From contig NZ_JAIVLH010000017.1 in NCBI RefSeq assembly GCF_020524345.1, positions 80,384-144,383 on the forward strand: a stretch of 64,000 nt of DNA, given 5' to 3'. Source of the DNA: Metabacillus niabensis (GTDB lineage: Bacteria; Bacillota; Bacilli; Bacillales; Bacillaceae). The position numbers and the translations under genes are program-made. Position 1 is the stretch's first letter; each line of letters opens with the position of its first letter. The notes beneath the pieces are model-generated. The model saw only the letters and a program-made list of their open reading frames with translations. It was not told the origin of the DNA and did not search any database. Positions 1 to 8,461 of the stretch are shown one piece after another.

Positions 1-97
1 GTATACATTTGTATTTTATAACACACAACACTTTTCTTTTCCTTCTTAATGAAGTAAAGTAAATTTGAACTATGCTAATTTACTGAGGGTGAAGAAA

Positions 98-838
98 ATG
101 CTCATACATTATTTCGAAAAAATCCAGGAAAAGCTTCAACATGTGCTCGAACATGAAAAAAAATCAATGCTGGTTGCAGCAGAGAAAATCGCGACTACCA
201 TTCAAGCAAAAGGGATTATCCATCTTTTTGGATGTGGTCACTCTCACATGCTAACAGAGGAAATGTTTTATCGGGCAGGTGGCTTAGCTCCTGTTAAACC
301 GGTTTTTATTGAGGAATTAATGCTTCATAAAGGTGCAGTAAAATCTTCTTATCTTGAAAGGCAAAACAATTATGCCGAAAAGTTTATCTATAACCAAGAT
401 ATCCAACCTCAAGATCTGATTATCGTCATTTCAACCTCCGGATTGAATCCAGTTCCAATTGATGTAGCCATACACGCTAAAAATCTGGGGGCATATGTAG
501 TAGGAATAAGCTCCTTTTATTATGTAGACGGGAAAGCATCAAGACATACAAGTGGTAAATTTCTATCTCAAGTTGTTGATTTAGCCCTTAATAACCATGC
601 GACAAAAGGAGACGCTGCTCTTACATATGAACATTCCTCAACTCCATTTGGGCCAACTTCAACAATTATTGGGGCAACAATGTTAAATGGGATCTTTGCT
701 GAAGCAATAAAAATGATGGTAAACAATGGATTCCAGGCACCTGTTTTTTTAAGTGGTAATATCGATGGGGCAGATGAGCATAATCAAAGATTGATTGAGC
801 AGTATAGCGATCGCATTCCATTACTTAAGTTTGATTAG
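98..838 (+). CDS. SIS-domain sugar-phosphate protein (UPF0309 type)
   Basis: 246-residue cytoplasmic protein with a sugar-isomerase (SIS) fold. The glycine/serine-rich phosphosugar-binding stretches are visible as GCGHSH near residue 47 and STSGLNP near residue 112. SIS proteins bind phosphorylated sugars and act as isomerases, lyases or regulators. The exact reaction cannot be read from sequence, but the position beside nagR/nagE/nagAB suggests an amino-sugar phosphate. I chose the ATG at 98 because it follows GAGGGTGAAG; an upstream in-frame TTG at 65 has no ribosome binding site. A strong hairpin terminator follows. The next gene is convergent, so this gene is probably the end of a unit that starts outside the window. 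Confidence 0.8.
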   Translation: MLIHYFEKIQEKLQHVLEHEKKSMLVAAEKIATTIQAKGIIHLFGCGHSHMLTEEMFYRAGGLAPVKPVFIEELMLHKGAVKSSYLERQNNYAEKFIYNQDIQPQDLIIVISTSGLNPVPIDVAIHAKNLGAYVVGISSFYYVDGKASRHTSGKFLSQVVDLALNNHATKGDAALTYEHSSTPFGPTSTIIGATMLNGIFAEAIKMMVNNGFQAPVFLSGNIDGADEHNQRLIEQYSDRIPLLKFD

Positions 839-877
839 TTAAAATCGGCTTTTCATGAATTCCAATTTAAAATAGAA

Positions 878-910
878 AATGAGCCTACCTAAAAGGTTGG
901 GCTCATTTTT
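878..910. terminator. bidirectional terminator between the SIS gene and nagR
   Basis: Stem AATGAGCC-ACCT paired with AGGT-GGGCTCATT around an AAA loop, followed by a T-rich run on the + strand. It lies between two convergent genes and the right arm reaches the stop of the GntR gene, so it can serve both. Confidence 0.8.
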
Positions 911-1634
911 ATTTTCTCTCGATATCAATTTTAAACTTATACCTGTCTGCACGATAAGAAGATCTTACAAGCTCAAGTGGCATGCCATTTTCCAAAAAGG
1001 TTTCCCGTTGAATGAGCAGGACCGGAACACCTTTATGTATGTTCAAATGCTGTTGATCTTCAGCATCAACAATGGCAGCCTCAACCGTTTGGGATGCATG
1101 TCCTATCGTTAATTCCAAATCATTTTCAATATAAGTATATAGAGAGCTCGCCAATATATCAGGTGTTAAACCAGGAACTAGACTTACAGGAAGATAGCTG
1201 GTCTCTACGGCGATCGGTTCATTATTTGCTAGGCGAAGACGCTTTATTTTATAAATAAGCTCTTCATCTTTAAGAGAAAGAGTTGCTCTGATCTCTTTGT
1301 CTGCCGGGTATATTTCAAAATGTAGTAACTTACTTCCCGGAACTAAATTGCGGGCTTTCATATCTTCGGTAAAACTGGTGAGACCTTGTAGATTTTGTTC
1401 AAATTTTTGACTGGAAACAAAGGTTCCTTTCCCTTTTTCCCGAAAAAGATATCCCTTGTTTACAAGGTTTGTTATGGCCTGACGTACAGTCATACGACTT
1501 ATCTGATAGCTTTCTGAAAGCTCTCTTTCTGATGGCAAAGCATCACCTGGTTGCAGCTTCTCGGTTTCTATTGTTTTTTTTATTTGCTCTTCTAACTGAT
1601 AATACAATGGAAGAGGAGAATTTTTGTCTACCAC
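909..1634 (-). CDS. nagR: GntR/HutC-family repressor of GlcNAc use (NagR/YvoA type)
   Basis: 241 residues, the size of B. subtilis NagR. The N-terminal winged helix-turn-helix is seen as LPSERELSESYQISRMTVRQ (about residues 35-54), followed by a UTRA effector domain typical of the HutC subfamily. The family member in B. subtilis represses nagAB and nagP and is released by glucosamine-6-phosphate. Start chosen at a GTG preceded by AAAGGGGA with 7-nt spacing; an earlier in-frame GTG at 1658 adds eight residues but lies upstream of that site. GTMTAKAC-type operators, the HutC consensus, lie in the nagE-nagA gap, which supports the role. A terminator separates it from nagE, so it is probably transcribed by read-through or its own promoter. 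Confidence 0.85.
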   Translation of the reverse strand: MVDKNSPLPLYYQLEEQIKKTIETEKLQPGDALPSERELSESYQISRMTVRQAITNLVNKGYLFREKGKGTFVSSQKFEQNLQGLTSFTEDMKARNLVPGSKLLHFEIYPADKEIRATLSLKDEELIYKIKRLRLANNEPIAVETSYLPVSLVPGLTPDILASSLYTYIENDLELTIGHASQTVEAAIVDAEDQQHLNIHKGVPVLLIQRETFLENGMPLELVRSSYRADRYKFKIDIERK

Positions 1635-1693
1635 ATAAAGATCCCCTTTCAATTTCACTCTTCTTCATTATAGTATATTTACAAATAAAATAG

Positions 1694-1722
1694 AAAACTA
1701 CCTGAACATAACAGGTAGTTTT
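1694..1722 (-). terminator. terminator after nagE
   Basis: Perfect 11-bp stem AAAACTACCTG/CAGGTAGTTTT with a 7-nt loop, T-rich on both sides, ten bases past the stop codon of the PTS gene. It separates nagE from nagR. Confidence 0.8.
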
Positions 1723-1731
1723 CCTTTTTAT

Positions 1732-3183
1732 TTATTTTCTGATCTTTGCGATTTCATCTGCCACAAATTGGACTTGTGTTCCTACAATGACCTGGATGCT
1801 TTGTGGTCCAACTATGTTGATACCCGGTATACCAGTTGATTTAATTTTGTTTTGATCAACCGCATCCATGTCTTTTACTTCAATTCTTAGTCGGGTAACA
1901 CAGTTATCTACAGATGTAACATTCTCATCTCCGCCAAGTCCTTCATAAATGACGTTTGCCATCCTTGCAAATTTATTTTCTGAAGTAACCGTTCCTTCTT
2001 CAGTTTCATGACTTGATTCTTCTGTCTCAGCTTCTCTACCTGGTGTAGCCAAATTAAACTTGGTGATTAAAAATCTAAACAATACATAGTAGATAACAGC
2101 AAATGCTAATCCTTGTAATAAAAGCATATATGGTTGATTTGCTAACGGTAATCTTGAGCTTAGGACAAAGTCGACTAATCCTGCACTAAAACCAAATCCT
2201 GCCGTCCAATGGAAAAATGAAGCAATTGCTAAGGATATCCCTGTTAAGGCTGCGTGAACAACATAAAGTGCAGGTGCTAAAAACATAAATGAAAATTCAA
2301 GAGGTTCTGTTACACCAGTAAAGAATGATGCAAAACCTGCCGCTAACATTAGTGATGCAGCTTGTTTTTTACGCTTTGTTTTCGCTGTATGATACATAGC
2401 TAAGGCTGCTGCCGGTAAACCAAACATCATAATCGGGAAGAATCCAGCCTGATACATTCCTGTAACTCCTTTTGTACCAGTTCCAGCCCAGAAGTTTCCA
2501 ATATCATTAATTCCCGCTACATCAAACCAAAATACCGAGTTTAATGCGTGATGTAAACCTGTTGGTATTAACAAACGATTAAAGAATCCATATAATCCTG
2601 CTCCAATAAACTCCAATTTACTGATAGCTGTTCCAAAAGAAACTAATCCTGTGAAAATGACAGGCCATGCGAAAAAGAGAACCAATGACACAACCAGCAT
2701 AGATACAGCTGACATAATTGGAACCAATCGTTTTCCACTAAAGAACGCTAACGCTGCTGGTAGCTGAACTTCGCTAAACCGATTGTACATTATAGAAGCA
2801 ACAATCCCTGATAGAATTCCAACAAACTGATTCTCGATTTTTCCAAAAGCCGGATTCACTGATTCTGCATCAATTCCCTGTAGCATCGCAACCGTATCAG
2901 TCGAAAGTAATGTTGTAATAACAAGGAAAGCTACTAAACCACTTAGTGCAGCAGATCCATCTCTGTTTTTGGACATTCCCAATGCCACACCTACTGCAAA
3001 AAGAATAGACATATTGTCGATAATCGAGGAACCGGCTTTAATTAAGAATGCAGCTACAGGGTTTCCTGCGCCCCACCCAGCCGGATCAATCCAATAACCA
3101 ATTCCCATTAATATCGCTGCAGCTGGCAGAACGGCTACTGGTAACATCAATGACCGTCCAATGTTTTGTAAGTATTTCATCAT
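1732..3183 (-). CDS. nagE: PTS N-acetylglucosamine transporter EIICB
   Basis: 483-residue membrane permease of the glucose/GlcNAc PTS superfamily. Residues 1-370 form a multi-helix EIIC domain, with the sugar-site motif GVTEPLEF. A charged linker rich in Glu follows, then an EIIB domain whose phospho-cysteine is C428 in DNCVTRLRI. There is no EIIA domain, so it must borrow a glucose-type IIA from another protein, as B. subtilis NagP does. It takes up GlcNAc and delivers GlcNAc-6-phosphate to NagA. The start ATG follows AGGGGG. It is transcribed divergently from nagAB across a region carrying a cre site and two NagR-type operators. GlcNAc specificity is inferred from the neighbours. Confidence 0.88.
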   Translation of the reverse strand: MMKYLQNIGRSLMLPVAVLPAAAILMGIGYWIDPAGWGAGNPVAAFLIKAGSSIIDNMSILFAVGVALGMSKNRDGSAALSGLVAFLVITTLLSTDTVAMLQGIDAESVNPAFGKIENQFVGILSGIVASIMYNRFSEVQLPAALAFFSGKRLVPIMSAVSMLVVSLVLFFAWPVIFTGLVSFGTAISKLEFIGAGLYGFFNRLLIPTGLHHALNSVFWFDVAGINDIGNFWAGTGTKGVTGMYQAGFFPIMMFGLPAAALAMYHTAKTKRKKQAASLMLAAGFASFFTGVTEPLEFSFMFLAPALYVVHAALTGISLAIASFFHWTAGFGFSAGLVDFVLSSRLPLANQPYMLLLQGLAFAVIYYVLFRFLITKFNLATPGREAETEESSHETEEGTVTSENKFARMANVIYEGLGGDENVTSVDNCVTRLRIEVKDMDAVDQNKIKSTGIPGINIVGPQSIQVIVGTQVQFVADEIAKIRK

Positions 3184-3255
3184 GTTGACTTCCCCCTATT
3201 CATTTATATAACGGAATAAAATTAGAGCCTTTTGCTTTATAGCACTCTCACAAAT

Positions 3256-3270
3256 ATGAAAGCGTTTCAT
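3256..3270. promoter_or_regulatory. CcpA cre site in the nagE-nagA gap
   Basis: ATGAAAGCGTTTCAT matches the Bacillus catabolite-response element consensus WTGNAANCGNWWNCA at every defined base and is nearly palindromic. It lies about 75 bases before nagE, where CcpA could repress transcription in the presence of glucose. Confidence 0.75.
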
Positions 3271-3292
3271 AAGCATATAGTAACATCGTTGA

Positions 3293-3308
3293 GTATAGAT
3301 GTCTATAC
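3293..3308. promoter_or_regulatory. NagR-type operator 1
   Basis: GTATAGATGTCTATAC is an inverted repeat whose arms read GTATAGA. The right arm GTCTATAC is the reverse complement of GTATAGAC, which fits the HutC-subfamily consensus GTMTAKAC. It is the nagE-proximal of two such sites in the divergent promoter. Confidence 0.65.
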
Positions 3309-3376
3309 CAATTTTATATAACAAACAAGTATATTTGTCATATTATCTGTAAGATTATCATACATGGTTTTTAACT

Positions 3377-3392
3377 GGTATAGACAACTATA
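3377..3392. promoter_or_regulatory. NagR-type operator 2
   Basis: GGTATAGACAACTATA contains the exact HutC consensus GTMTAKAC and an imperfect inverted arm. It lies 70 bases before nagA. The two sites are about 84 bases apart, so repression of both divergent genes, possibly by looping, is plausible but inferred. Confidence 0.65.
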
Positions 3393-3461
3393 TAAAGTGG
3401 TGGTATTCTATATTCATAATTTATACCTTTTCCTCTCATACTATTCAAAGGGGGTTTTTAC

Positions 3462-4670
3462 ATGGAAATCATTTCTGACAAATCAATCATTATACAAGGA
3501 ACCATTTATACCGAAGAACAAACGTTACAATCAGGTTTTGTTCAAATTGACGATGGGAAAATAACAAAGATAAGTAAATCTACTGAACATCTATCTTCAA
3601 AAGATTATCAACTGATTACCCTACCGAAAGGCTATAGTATTATCCCTGGTATGATCGACCTTCATATTCATGGTGTGAATGGTGCTGATACGATGGATGC
3701 GACAAGAGAAGCTCTTGATATAATGGCTTCCACCCTTCCGAAAGAAGGAACAACGAGTTTCTTGGCAACAACAATAACAGAGGATATAAACGAGATAAAA
3801 AAATCGTTAGTAAATGCCGGTGATTATATCAACTCTTTTCAATCTGAAGGTAATGCCGAAGTGTTAGGGATTCACTTGGAAGGTCCGTTTATTCATAAAG
3901 GTAAAGCTGGCGCCCAGCCTGTTCAGCATATAGCTGATCCAGACACTCAATTATTTAAACAACTTGAATCATTATCCAATCATCATATTAAGCTAGTTAC
4001 TCTGGCTCCAGAACTACCAGGAGGAAGTGAGCTTTTAGACTATCTAAAGAATAAAAACATCGTCTCTTCCATTGCCCATTCTGAAGCATCCTATTCTCAG
4101 GTTTTAGAAGCCATTGATCACGGTCTTACACATGTAACACATTTATTTAATCAAATGACAGGCCTTCACCATCGTGACCCGGGAATTGTAGGGTCAGCTT
4201 TCCTAAGGGATGAGCTAATGGTAGAAATTATTGCAGATGGGATACATGTCTCTCCTGAAATCGTAAAAGTTGCTTATAAACAGATTACAGATGAAAGAAT
4301 GATCTTAATTACTGATGCAATGAGAGCAAAATGGCTTGAAGATGGTAATTATGACTTGGGCGGACAGATGGTTACCGTTACAAACGGGAAGGCACTGCTC
4401 GATGAAAACACTTTGGCTGGCAGTGTACTTAAGATGATTGATGCATTTAAAAATATCCAAACATTTACTGGTTGCAGTATGGAGAGCGCGATTAAAATGG
4501 CTTGTGAAAATCCAGCTAAGCAACTGAATGTTTTTGATCATAAAGGTAGTATAGCGAATGGAAAAGATGCTGACCTCGTTATCCTGGATGAAAATAAGGA
4601 TGTATATATGACCATTTGCAAAGGAAACATTGCGTTTACGAGAGGAGATGACAACCTTGAAAATCATTGA
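3462..4670 (+). CDS. nagA: N-acetylglucosamine-6-phosphate deacetylase
   Basis: 402-residue amidohydrolase-superfamily enzyme that removes acetate from GlcNAc-6-phosphate to give glucosamine-6-phosphate. Visible family motifs are the metal-binding HIHG (DLHIHGVNGADT), HLEGPF with the [11 protein letters not shown] Glu, the AHS and THLFNQM segments that carry metal and substrate histidines, and the catalytic Asp in LITDAM. Its length matches B. subtilis NagA (about 396). The ATG at 3462 follows AAAGGGGG. The 3' end overlaps the nagB start, so translation of the two genes is probably coupled. The promoter region carries the NagR-type operators. Confidence 0.93.
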   Translation: MEIISDKSIIIQGTIYTEEQTLQSGFVQIDDGKITKISKSTEHLSSKDYQLITLPKGYSIIPGMIDLHIHGVNGADTMDATREALDIMASTLPKEGTTSFLATTITEDINEIKKSLVNAGDYINSFQSEGNAEVLGIHLEGPFIHKGKAGAQPVQHIADPDTQLFKQLESLSNHHIKLVTLAPELPGGSELLDYLKNKNIVSSIAHSEASYSQVLEAIDHGLTHVTHLFNQMTGLHHRDPGIVGSAFLRDELMVEIIADGIHVSPEIVKVAYKQITDERMILITDAMRAKWLEDGNYDLGGQMVTVTNGKALLDENTLAGSVLKMIDAFKNIQTFTGCSMESAIKMACENPAKQLNVFDHKGSIANGKDADLVILDENKDVYMTICKGNIAFTRGDDNLENH

Positions 4671-5403
4671 AGTGAAAGATTATGAGGAAATGAGTAAAAA
4701 AGCTGCTGAATATATGTTAAAAAAGATTAAAAGCAGCTCTCAGCTAAATATAGGCCTTGCCACAGGCGGAACACCAAAAGGAGTCTATCAGGAATTAATT
4801 AAAGATTATTCACTAAATAAAACGTCCTACACACACATAAAAACGTTTAACTTAGACGAATACATCGGCCTTAAAAAAGATGATCCAAACAGCTATTTCC
4901 ACTATATGAATGAAAATCTTTTTAAACATATTGGTATTTCATTAGAGCAAACGCATATTCCGTCAGGTATAAATGAAAACACGGACGCAGAATGTGAAGC
5001 TTATGAAAATATGATTAAGAATGCCGGGGGAATAGACCTTCAGTTATTAGGGATAGGTGCAAACGGACATATAGGCTTCAATGAGCCTGGGACCTCCTTT
5101 CAATCAAAAACACATGTTGTTGATTTAGCTGATTCCACCCGAGAAGCAAATGCCCGATTTTTTGATCAACTAGAAGATGTCCCAAAACAAGCCATTACAA
5201 TGGGAATTCATACGATTTTTCAAAGCAAGGAAATTATTCTTTTAGCTTCAGGTAAAGCAAAACAACAGGCAATGGTCGAGCTTTTAAATGGAGAAGTGAC
5301 AGAATTGTTCCCTGCATCCATCCTAAATACCCATCCGAACACCATTGTGATTGCTGATGAAGAAGCATTAAGAGGCGTTAAAAAAACGACTAATGCTATG
5401 TAA
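4657..5403 (+). CDS. nagB: glucosamine-6-phosphate deaminase
   Basis: 248-residue enzyme that converts glucosamine-6-phosphate to fructose-6-phosphate and ammonia, feeding amino sugar into glycolysis. The family motifs LATGGTP, LDEYIGL and GIGANGHIGFNEPG, which hold the catalytic Asp and His, are all present. I prefer the TTG at 4657 because AGAGGAG lies 9 nt upstream and the protein then begins MKIIEV, as in homologues. An ATG at 4648 directly abuts that site. The reading frame overlaps nagA by 14 nt, and a strong terminator follows. Confidence 0.92.
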   Translation: MKIIEVKDYEEMSKKAAEYMLKKIKSSSQLNIGLATGGTPKGVYQELIKDYSLNKTSYTHIKTFNLDEYIGLKKDDPNSYFHYMNENLFKHIGISLEQTHIPSGINENTDAECEAYENMIKNAGGIDLQLLGIGANGHIGFNEPGTSFQSKTHVVDLADSTREANARFFDQLEDVPKQAITMGIHTIFQSKEIILLASGKAKQQAMVELLNGEVTELFPASILNTHPNTIVIADEEALRGVKKTTNAM

Positions 5404-5442
5404 AAAAGGTACATGCCCCAATATTTGGAGCATGTACCTTTT
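5404..5442. terminator. bidirectional terminator between nagB and the ABC ATPase gene
   Basis: 13-bp stem AAAAGGTACATGC/GCATGTACCTTTT right after the nagB stop. The right arm touches the stop of the convergent ATPase gene. Confidence 0.85.
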
Positions 5443-6241
5443 AAATTAAAAGCGCCTTATCTGATAAAGAACTATCTGATTTTATTTTTGAAAATTCCTC
5501 AAGTAAACTGTTCACCGTTAAGCCTTGCTTTTGTTCTCCTTCTGCCTGGAACACAATTTTTCCTTTATCCATCATGATTAAACGATTTCCAAGATCAACA
5601 GCTTGTTGCATATTATGTGTAATCATTAACGTTGTTAAATTCCCTTTTTCAACAAGCTTTTTTGTTAAGTTGGTAATCAGCTCTGCACGTGATGGATCCA
5701 GGGCAGCTGTGTGTTCGTCGAGTAATAGGATATCAGGCTTTGTAAAAGTAGCCATTAATAGCGATAAAGCCTGGCGCTCCCCTCCAGATAACAAACCAAC
5801 TTTGGCGGATAAACGGTTTTCAAGACCTAATCCCAGCATCTCTAACTGTTCTTTGAAGAACACTCGTCTTTTTGCTGTAACACCTGGTCTTAATGTTCTC
5901 TTATGAACACGCGAATAAGCGATCGCTAAGTTTTCTTCAATTGTCAGTGTTGGGGATGTTCCAGCCATAGGGTCCTGGAATACCCGTCCGATATATCGTG
6001 ACCTTTTAAACTCCCTGACATCAAGCATAGATTGATTCTTTATGCGTACATCTCCATCATCAGGAGTTATTCGCCCGGCAATCACATTTAAAAGTGTTGA
6101 TTTTCCGGCTCCGTTACTGCCGATAACTGTAACGAAATCCCCTTCATTTAAGGATAAAGAAAGATGGTCTAGGGCTATTTTTTCATCTAATGAACCTTCA
6201 TTAAACACTTTAAATATTTGCTCTAGTTGAAGCAATATCAT
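5441..6241 (-). CDS. ABC transporter ATP-binding protein (ABC_sub_bind-type system)
   Basis: About 266-residue ATPase with Walker A GSNGAGKSTLLN, signature LLSGGERQALS, Walker B ILLLDEH and a switch His in MITHN. It energises the permease encoded just upstream, which it overlaps by about 30 nt. Together with the lipoprotein gene the three form one transporter operon of the type with an ABC_sub_bind (PF04392) receptor; some streptococcal members of that family carry aromatic amino acids, but the substrate here is unknown. ATG at 6241 directly abuts AGCGGGGGA; a TTG six bases later has better spacing and is an alternative start. Confidence 0.85.
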   Translation of the reverse strand: MILLQLEQIFKVFNEGSLDEKIALDHLSLSLNEGDFVTVIGSNGAGKSTLLNVIAGRITPDDGDVRIKNQSMLDVREFKRSRYIGRVFQDPMAGTSPTLTIEENLAIAYSRVHKRTLRPGVTAKRRVFFKEQLEMLGLGLENRLSAKVGLLSGGERQALSLLMATFTKPDILLLDEHTAALDPSRAELITNLTKKLVEKGNLTTLMITHNMQQAVDLGNRLIMMDKGKIVFQAEGEQKQGLTVNSLLEEFSKIKSDSSLSDKALLI

Positions 6242-7205
6242 TCCCCCGCTTTCTGCGTAAGCTTTTTTTCCGTTTATCCTTTTGCTTATCAACCATTTGC
6301 GGAATAACAAGGGCCCCAATAACAATACATGCTGTAATAAGCTTCATATCACCTGTTTCAAAGAAGTTAACTCGAAGAGCCATCGCAACAATTAGGCGGT
6401 AGATAATCGCTCCGATAATGACCGCAATCGTAGCACGAACGATCGTTTTTGTTCCGACTAATGCCTCCCCAATTATAACTGAGGCTAACCCGATAATGAT
6501 CATCCCAATCCCCATACCTACATCACTAAATCCATTGTATTGAGCAATAAAGGCCCCGGAAAATGCAACAAGTGCATTTGAAAGACCTAATCCAACAATC
6601 TTTAACATATCTGTATTTGCTGAAAAACTTGTGATCATATTTTGGTTATCACCAACTGCTCTAATCGCAAGTCCAAGCTCTGTTTTCAGGAAATAGTCCA
6701 ATGCAAATTTAATGACTAGAATTATAATCAGCATTGTGATCACAACCGACCAAGTTTTTGGTACATAGCCTTCCAAACCAATTGAAATAAAGAGCTGTTC
6801 TAAACCTGTATCTATTCCAAGCTTACTCCACCAATCAAGTAATTGCGTGAAAACTGTTTCCTCTTGTAATAGTGGAACATTCGATTTCCCCATAATTCTA
6901 AGATTAATAGAATACAAGGCAATCATCATTAATATCCCGGATAAAAGCGGGTTAATGTTTCCTTTCGTATGCAGAACCCCTGTGATACAGCCAGCCAAAA
7001 ATCCTACAAGTAATGCAACTAATGTGGCTAAGAAAGGATTCACACCATTCACAATTAACACAGCACTCACAGCTGCACCTGTGACAAAGCTGCCGTCAAC
7101 TGTTAAATCCGGAAAGTCTAGTATTCGAAATGATAGGTATACTCCAAGAGCCATAATCGCATATATTAAGCCTGACTCTACTGATCCAAATAGGGCTGTA
7201 AACAT
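6210..7205 (-). CDS. ABC transporter permease (branched-chain permease family)
   Basis: 331-residue integral membrane protein with about eight to nine hydrophobic helices and a basic C-terminal tail. The N-terminal segment (YLSFRILDFPDLTVDGSF) and the later GLGLSNALVAFSGA segment resemble BPD_transp_2 permeases. It lies between a substrate-binding lipoprotein gene, 12 nt upstream, and an ATPase gene, which it overlaps. It would form the membrane channel of that transporter, probably as a homodimer. Confidence 0.85.
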   Translation of the reverse strand: MFTALFGSVESGLIYAIMALGVYLSFRILDFPDLTVDGSFVTGAAVSAVLIVNGVNPFLATLVALLVGFLAGCITGVLHTKGNINPLLSGILMMIALYSINLRIMGKSNVPLLQEETVFTQLLDWWSKLGIDTGLEQLFISIGLEGYVPKTWSVVITMLIIILVIKFALDYFLKTELGLAIRAVGDNQNMITSFSANTDMLKIVGLGLSNALVAFSGAFIAQYNGFSDVGMGIGMIIIGLASVIIGEALVGTKTIVRATIAVIIGAIIYRLIVAMALRVNFFETGDMKLITACIVIGALVIPQMVDKQKDKRKKSLRRKRGNDIASTRANI

Positions 7206-7217
7206 AATTCCTCACCT

Positions 7218-8231
7218 TTATTCAAGAATTTCTGCTTCTTCTTTCCATTCTTCTTTTATTTCAATTCCCATATCTTCAGCTGCTTTCGCATTGATTTGAA
7301 GTTTTAGATTTTGCGGATATTGGACAGGAACTTCACTTACTTCCTTCTCTCCAGTTAAAATGCTTGCTGCCATTTCTCCTGCTTCAAAGCCGATATCATA
7401 GTAATCGAATCCGTAAGCTGCAAAGCCCCCGCGTTTTACAGAATCCAATTCACCAACAAATAGCGGGATATCATTATCACTAGCAACACCAATAACACTT
7501 TCTAACGCTGAAACAACCGTATTATCCGTAATAACGTATAAAGAATCGACTTTTCCTACTAATGATTCTGTTGCCTGCTTTACTTCTGCAGAGGTAGAAA
7601 CAGATGCTTCAACGACTTCTAAGTCTGTCCCTTCCATTGCTTTCTTAACTAAATCAATTTGTGCCACAGAGTTTTGCTCTCCTGAGTTATAAATCATTCC
7701 TACCTTTGTTCCTTCAACATTATCTGCAATAAACTTCACTGTATTTGGAATGGCATCAGGATGGGTATCTGTTGTACCTGTTATATTTGCACCGGGCTCT
7801 TCAAAGCTTTTAACCAGTCCTCCGCCAACCGGGTCTGTAACAGATGTAAACACAATCGGTATATCTTGTGTTGCATTCAATGCACTTTGTGCACTTGGTG
7901 TTGAGTTGGCAAATATTAAATCAACATTGTCCCCTGCAAAATTAGCCGCGATTGTTTGGCTGTTATTTTGGTCTCCCTGAGCAATTTGTACATCATATTC
8001 AACTTCCAGCCCTTTTTCTTTTAATGCAGCTTGAAAGCCTTCCAATGCAGAATCTAATGATGGATGCTCGACAATTTGGTTTACACCTATTGTATATGTT
8101 TTTTCTGAACTGCCAGAATCAGAGCTTCCTTCACCTGTGCTACCAGATGAACTTTCACTGCTTCCACAGCCAGCTAGTGCTAAAAAGCTAGCTAACATCA
8201 TTCCTGTACCAATTTTCCAACCTTTTTTCAT
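7218..8231 (-). CDS. ABC transporter substrate-binding lipoprotein (ABC_sub_bind family)
   Basis: 337-residue surface lipoprotein. The signal peptide ends in the lipobox LALAGC with the lipidated Cys at residue 22, followed by a Ser/Gly-rich linker. The two-lobed periplasmic-binding fold is typical of PF04392, with motifs such as VGMIYNSGEQNS and DNTVVSALE. First gene of the three-gene transporter operon; a good sigma-A promoter lies 60-90 bases upstream. No T-box or riboswitch was recognised in the leader, so the substrate is not indicated. Confidence 0.88.
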   Translation of the reverse strand: MKKGWKIGTGMMLASFLALAGCGSSESSSGSTGEGSSDSGSSEKTYTIGVNQIVEHPSLDSALEGFQAALKEKGLEVEYDVQIAQGDQNNSQTIAANFAGDNVDLIFANSTPSAQSALNATQDIPIVFTSVTDPVGGGLVKSFEEPGANITGTTDTHPDAIPNTVKFIADNVEGTKVGMIYNSGEQNSVAQIDLVKKAMEGTDLEVVEASVSTSAEVKQATESLVGKVDSLYVITDNTVVSALESVIGVASDNDIPLFVGELDSVKRGGFAAYGFDYYDIGFEAGEMAASILTGEKEVSEVPVQYPQNLKLQINAKAAEDMGIEIKEEWKEEAEILE

Positions 8232-8294
8232 CCTATATAATCCCCCTTTAGTCCCTTTAAATCTCTTTTATGCTTTTATGCTTTCATTGATTAA

Positions 8295-8322
8295 ATTATA
8301 CAGGAGAAATCAAATAGTTCAA
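8295..8322 (-). promoter_or_regulatory. sigma-A promoter of the ABC transporter operon
   Basis: On the minus strand TTGAAC and a perfect TATAAT are separated by 16 nt, about 65 bases before the lipoprotein start. Confidence 0.7.
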
Positions 8323-8387
8323 TATATTTTGAAAACTTTGCTTATTTTTTTCTATACAATCTAGCAAAAATCCTATCATATCAACAA

Positions 8388-8420
8388 AAAACACAGCTAT
8401 CTCAAAGATAACTGTGTTTT
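8388..8420. terminator. terminator after lcfB
   Basis: Stem AAAACACAG-TATCT/AGATA-CTGTGTTTT with one internal mismatch and a 3-nt loop, A/T runs on both sides. It lies just past the lcfB stop and before the promoter of the next minus-strand operon. Confidence 0.75.
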
Positions 8421-8461
8421 CCTTCAAACATTGTAAGGTATGATTACATTCTTTTAATATA

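Noticed and set aside
6847..7299. 150-codon + strand frame over the ABC permease
   Set aside because: Overlaps two well-supported minus-strand genes and has no ribosome binding site.
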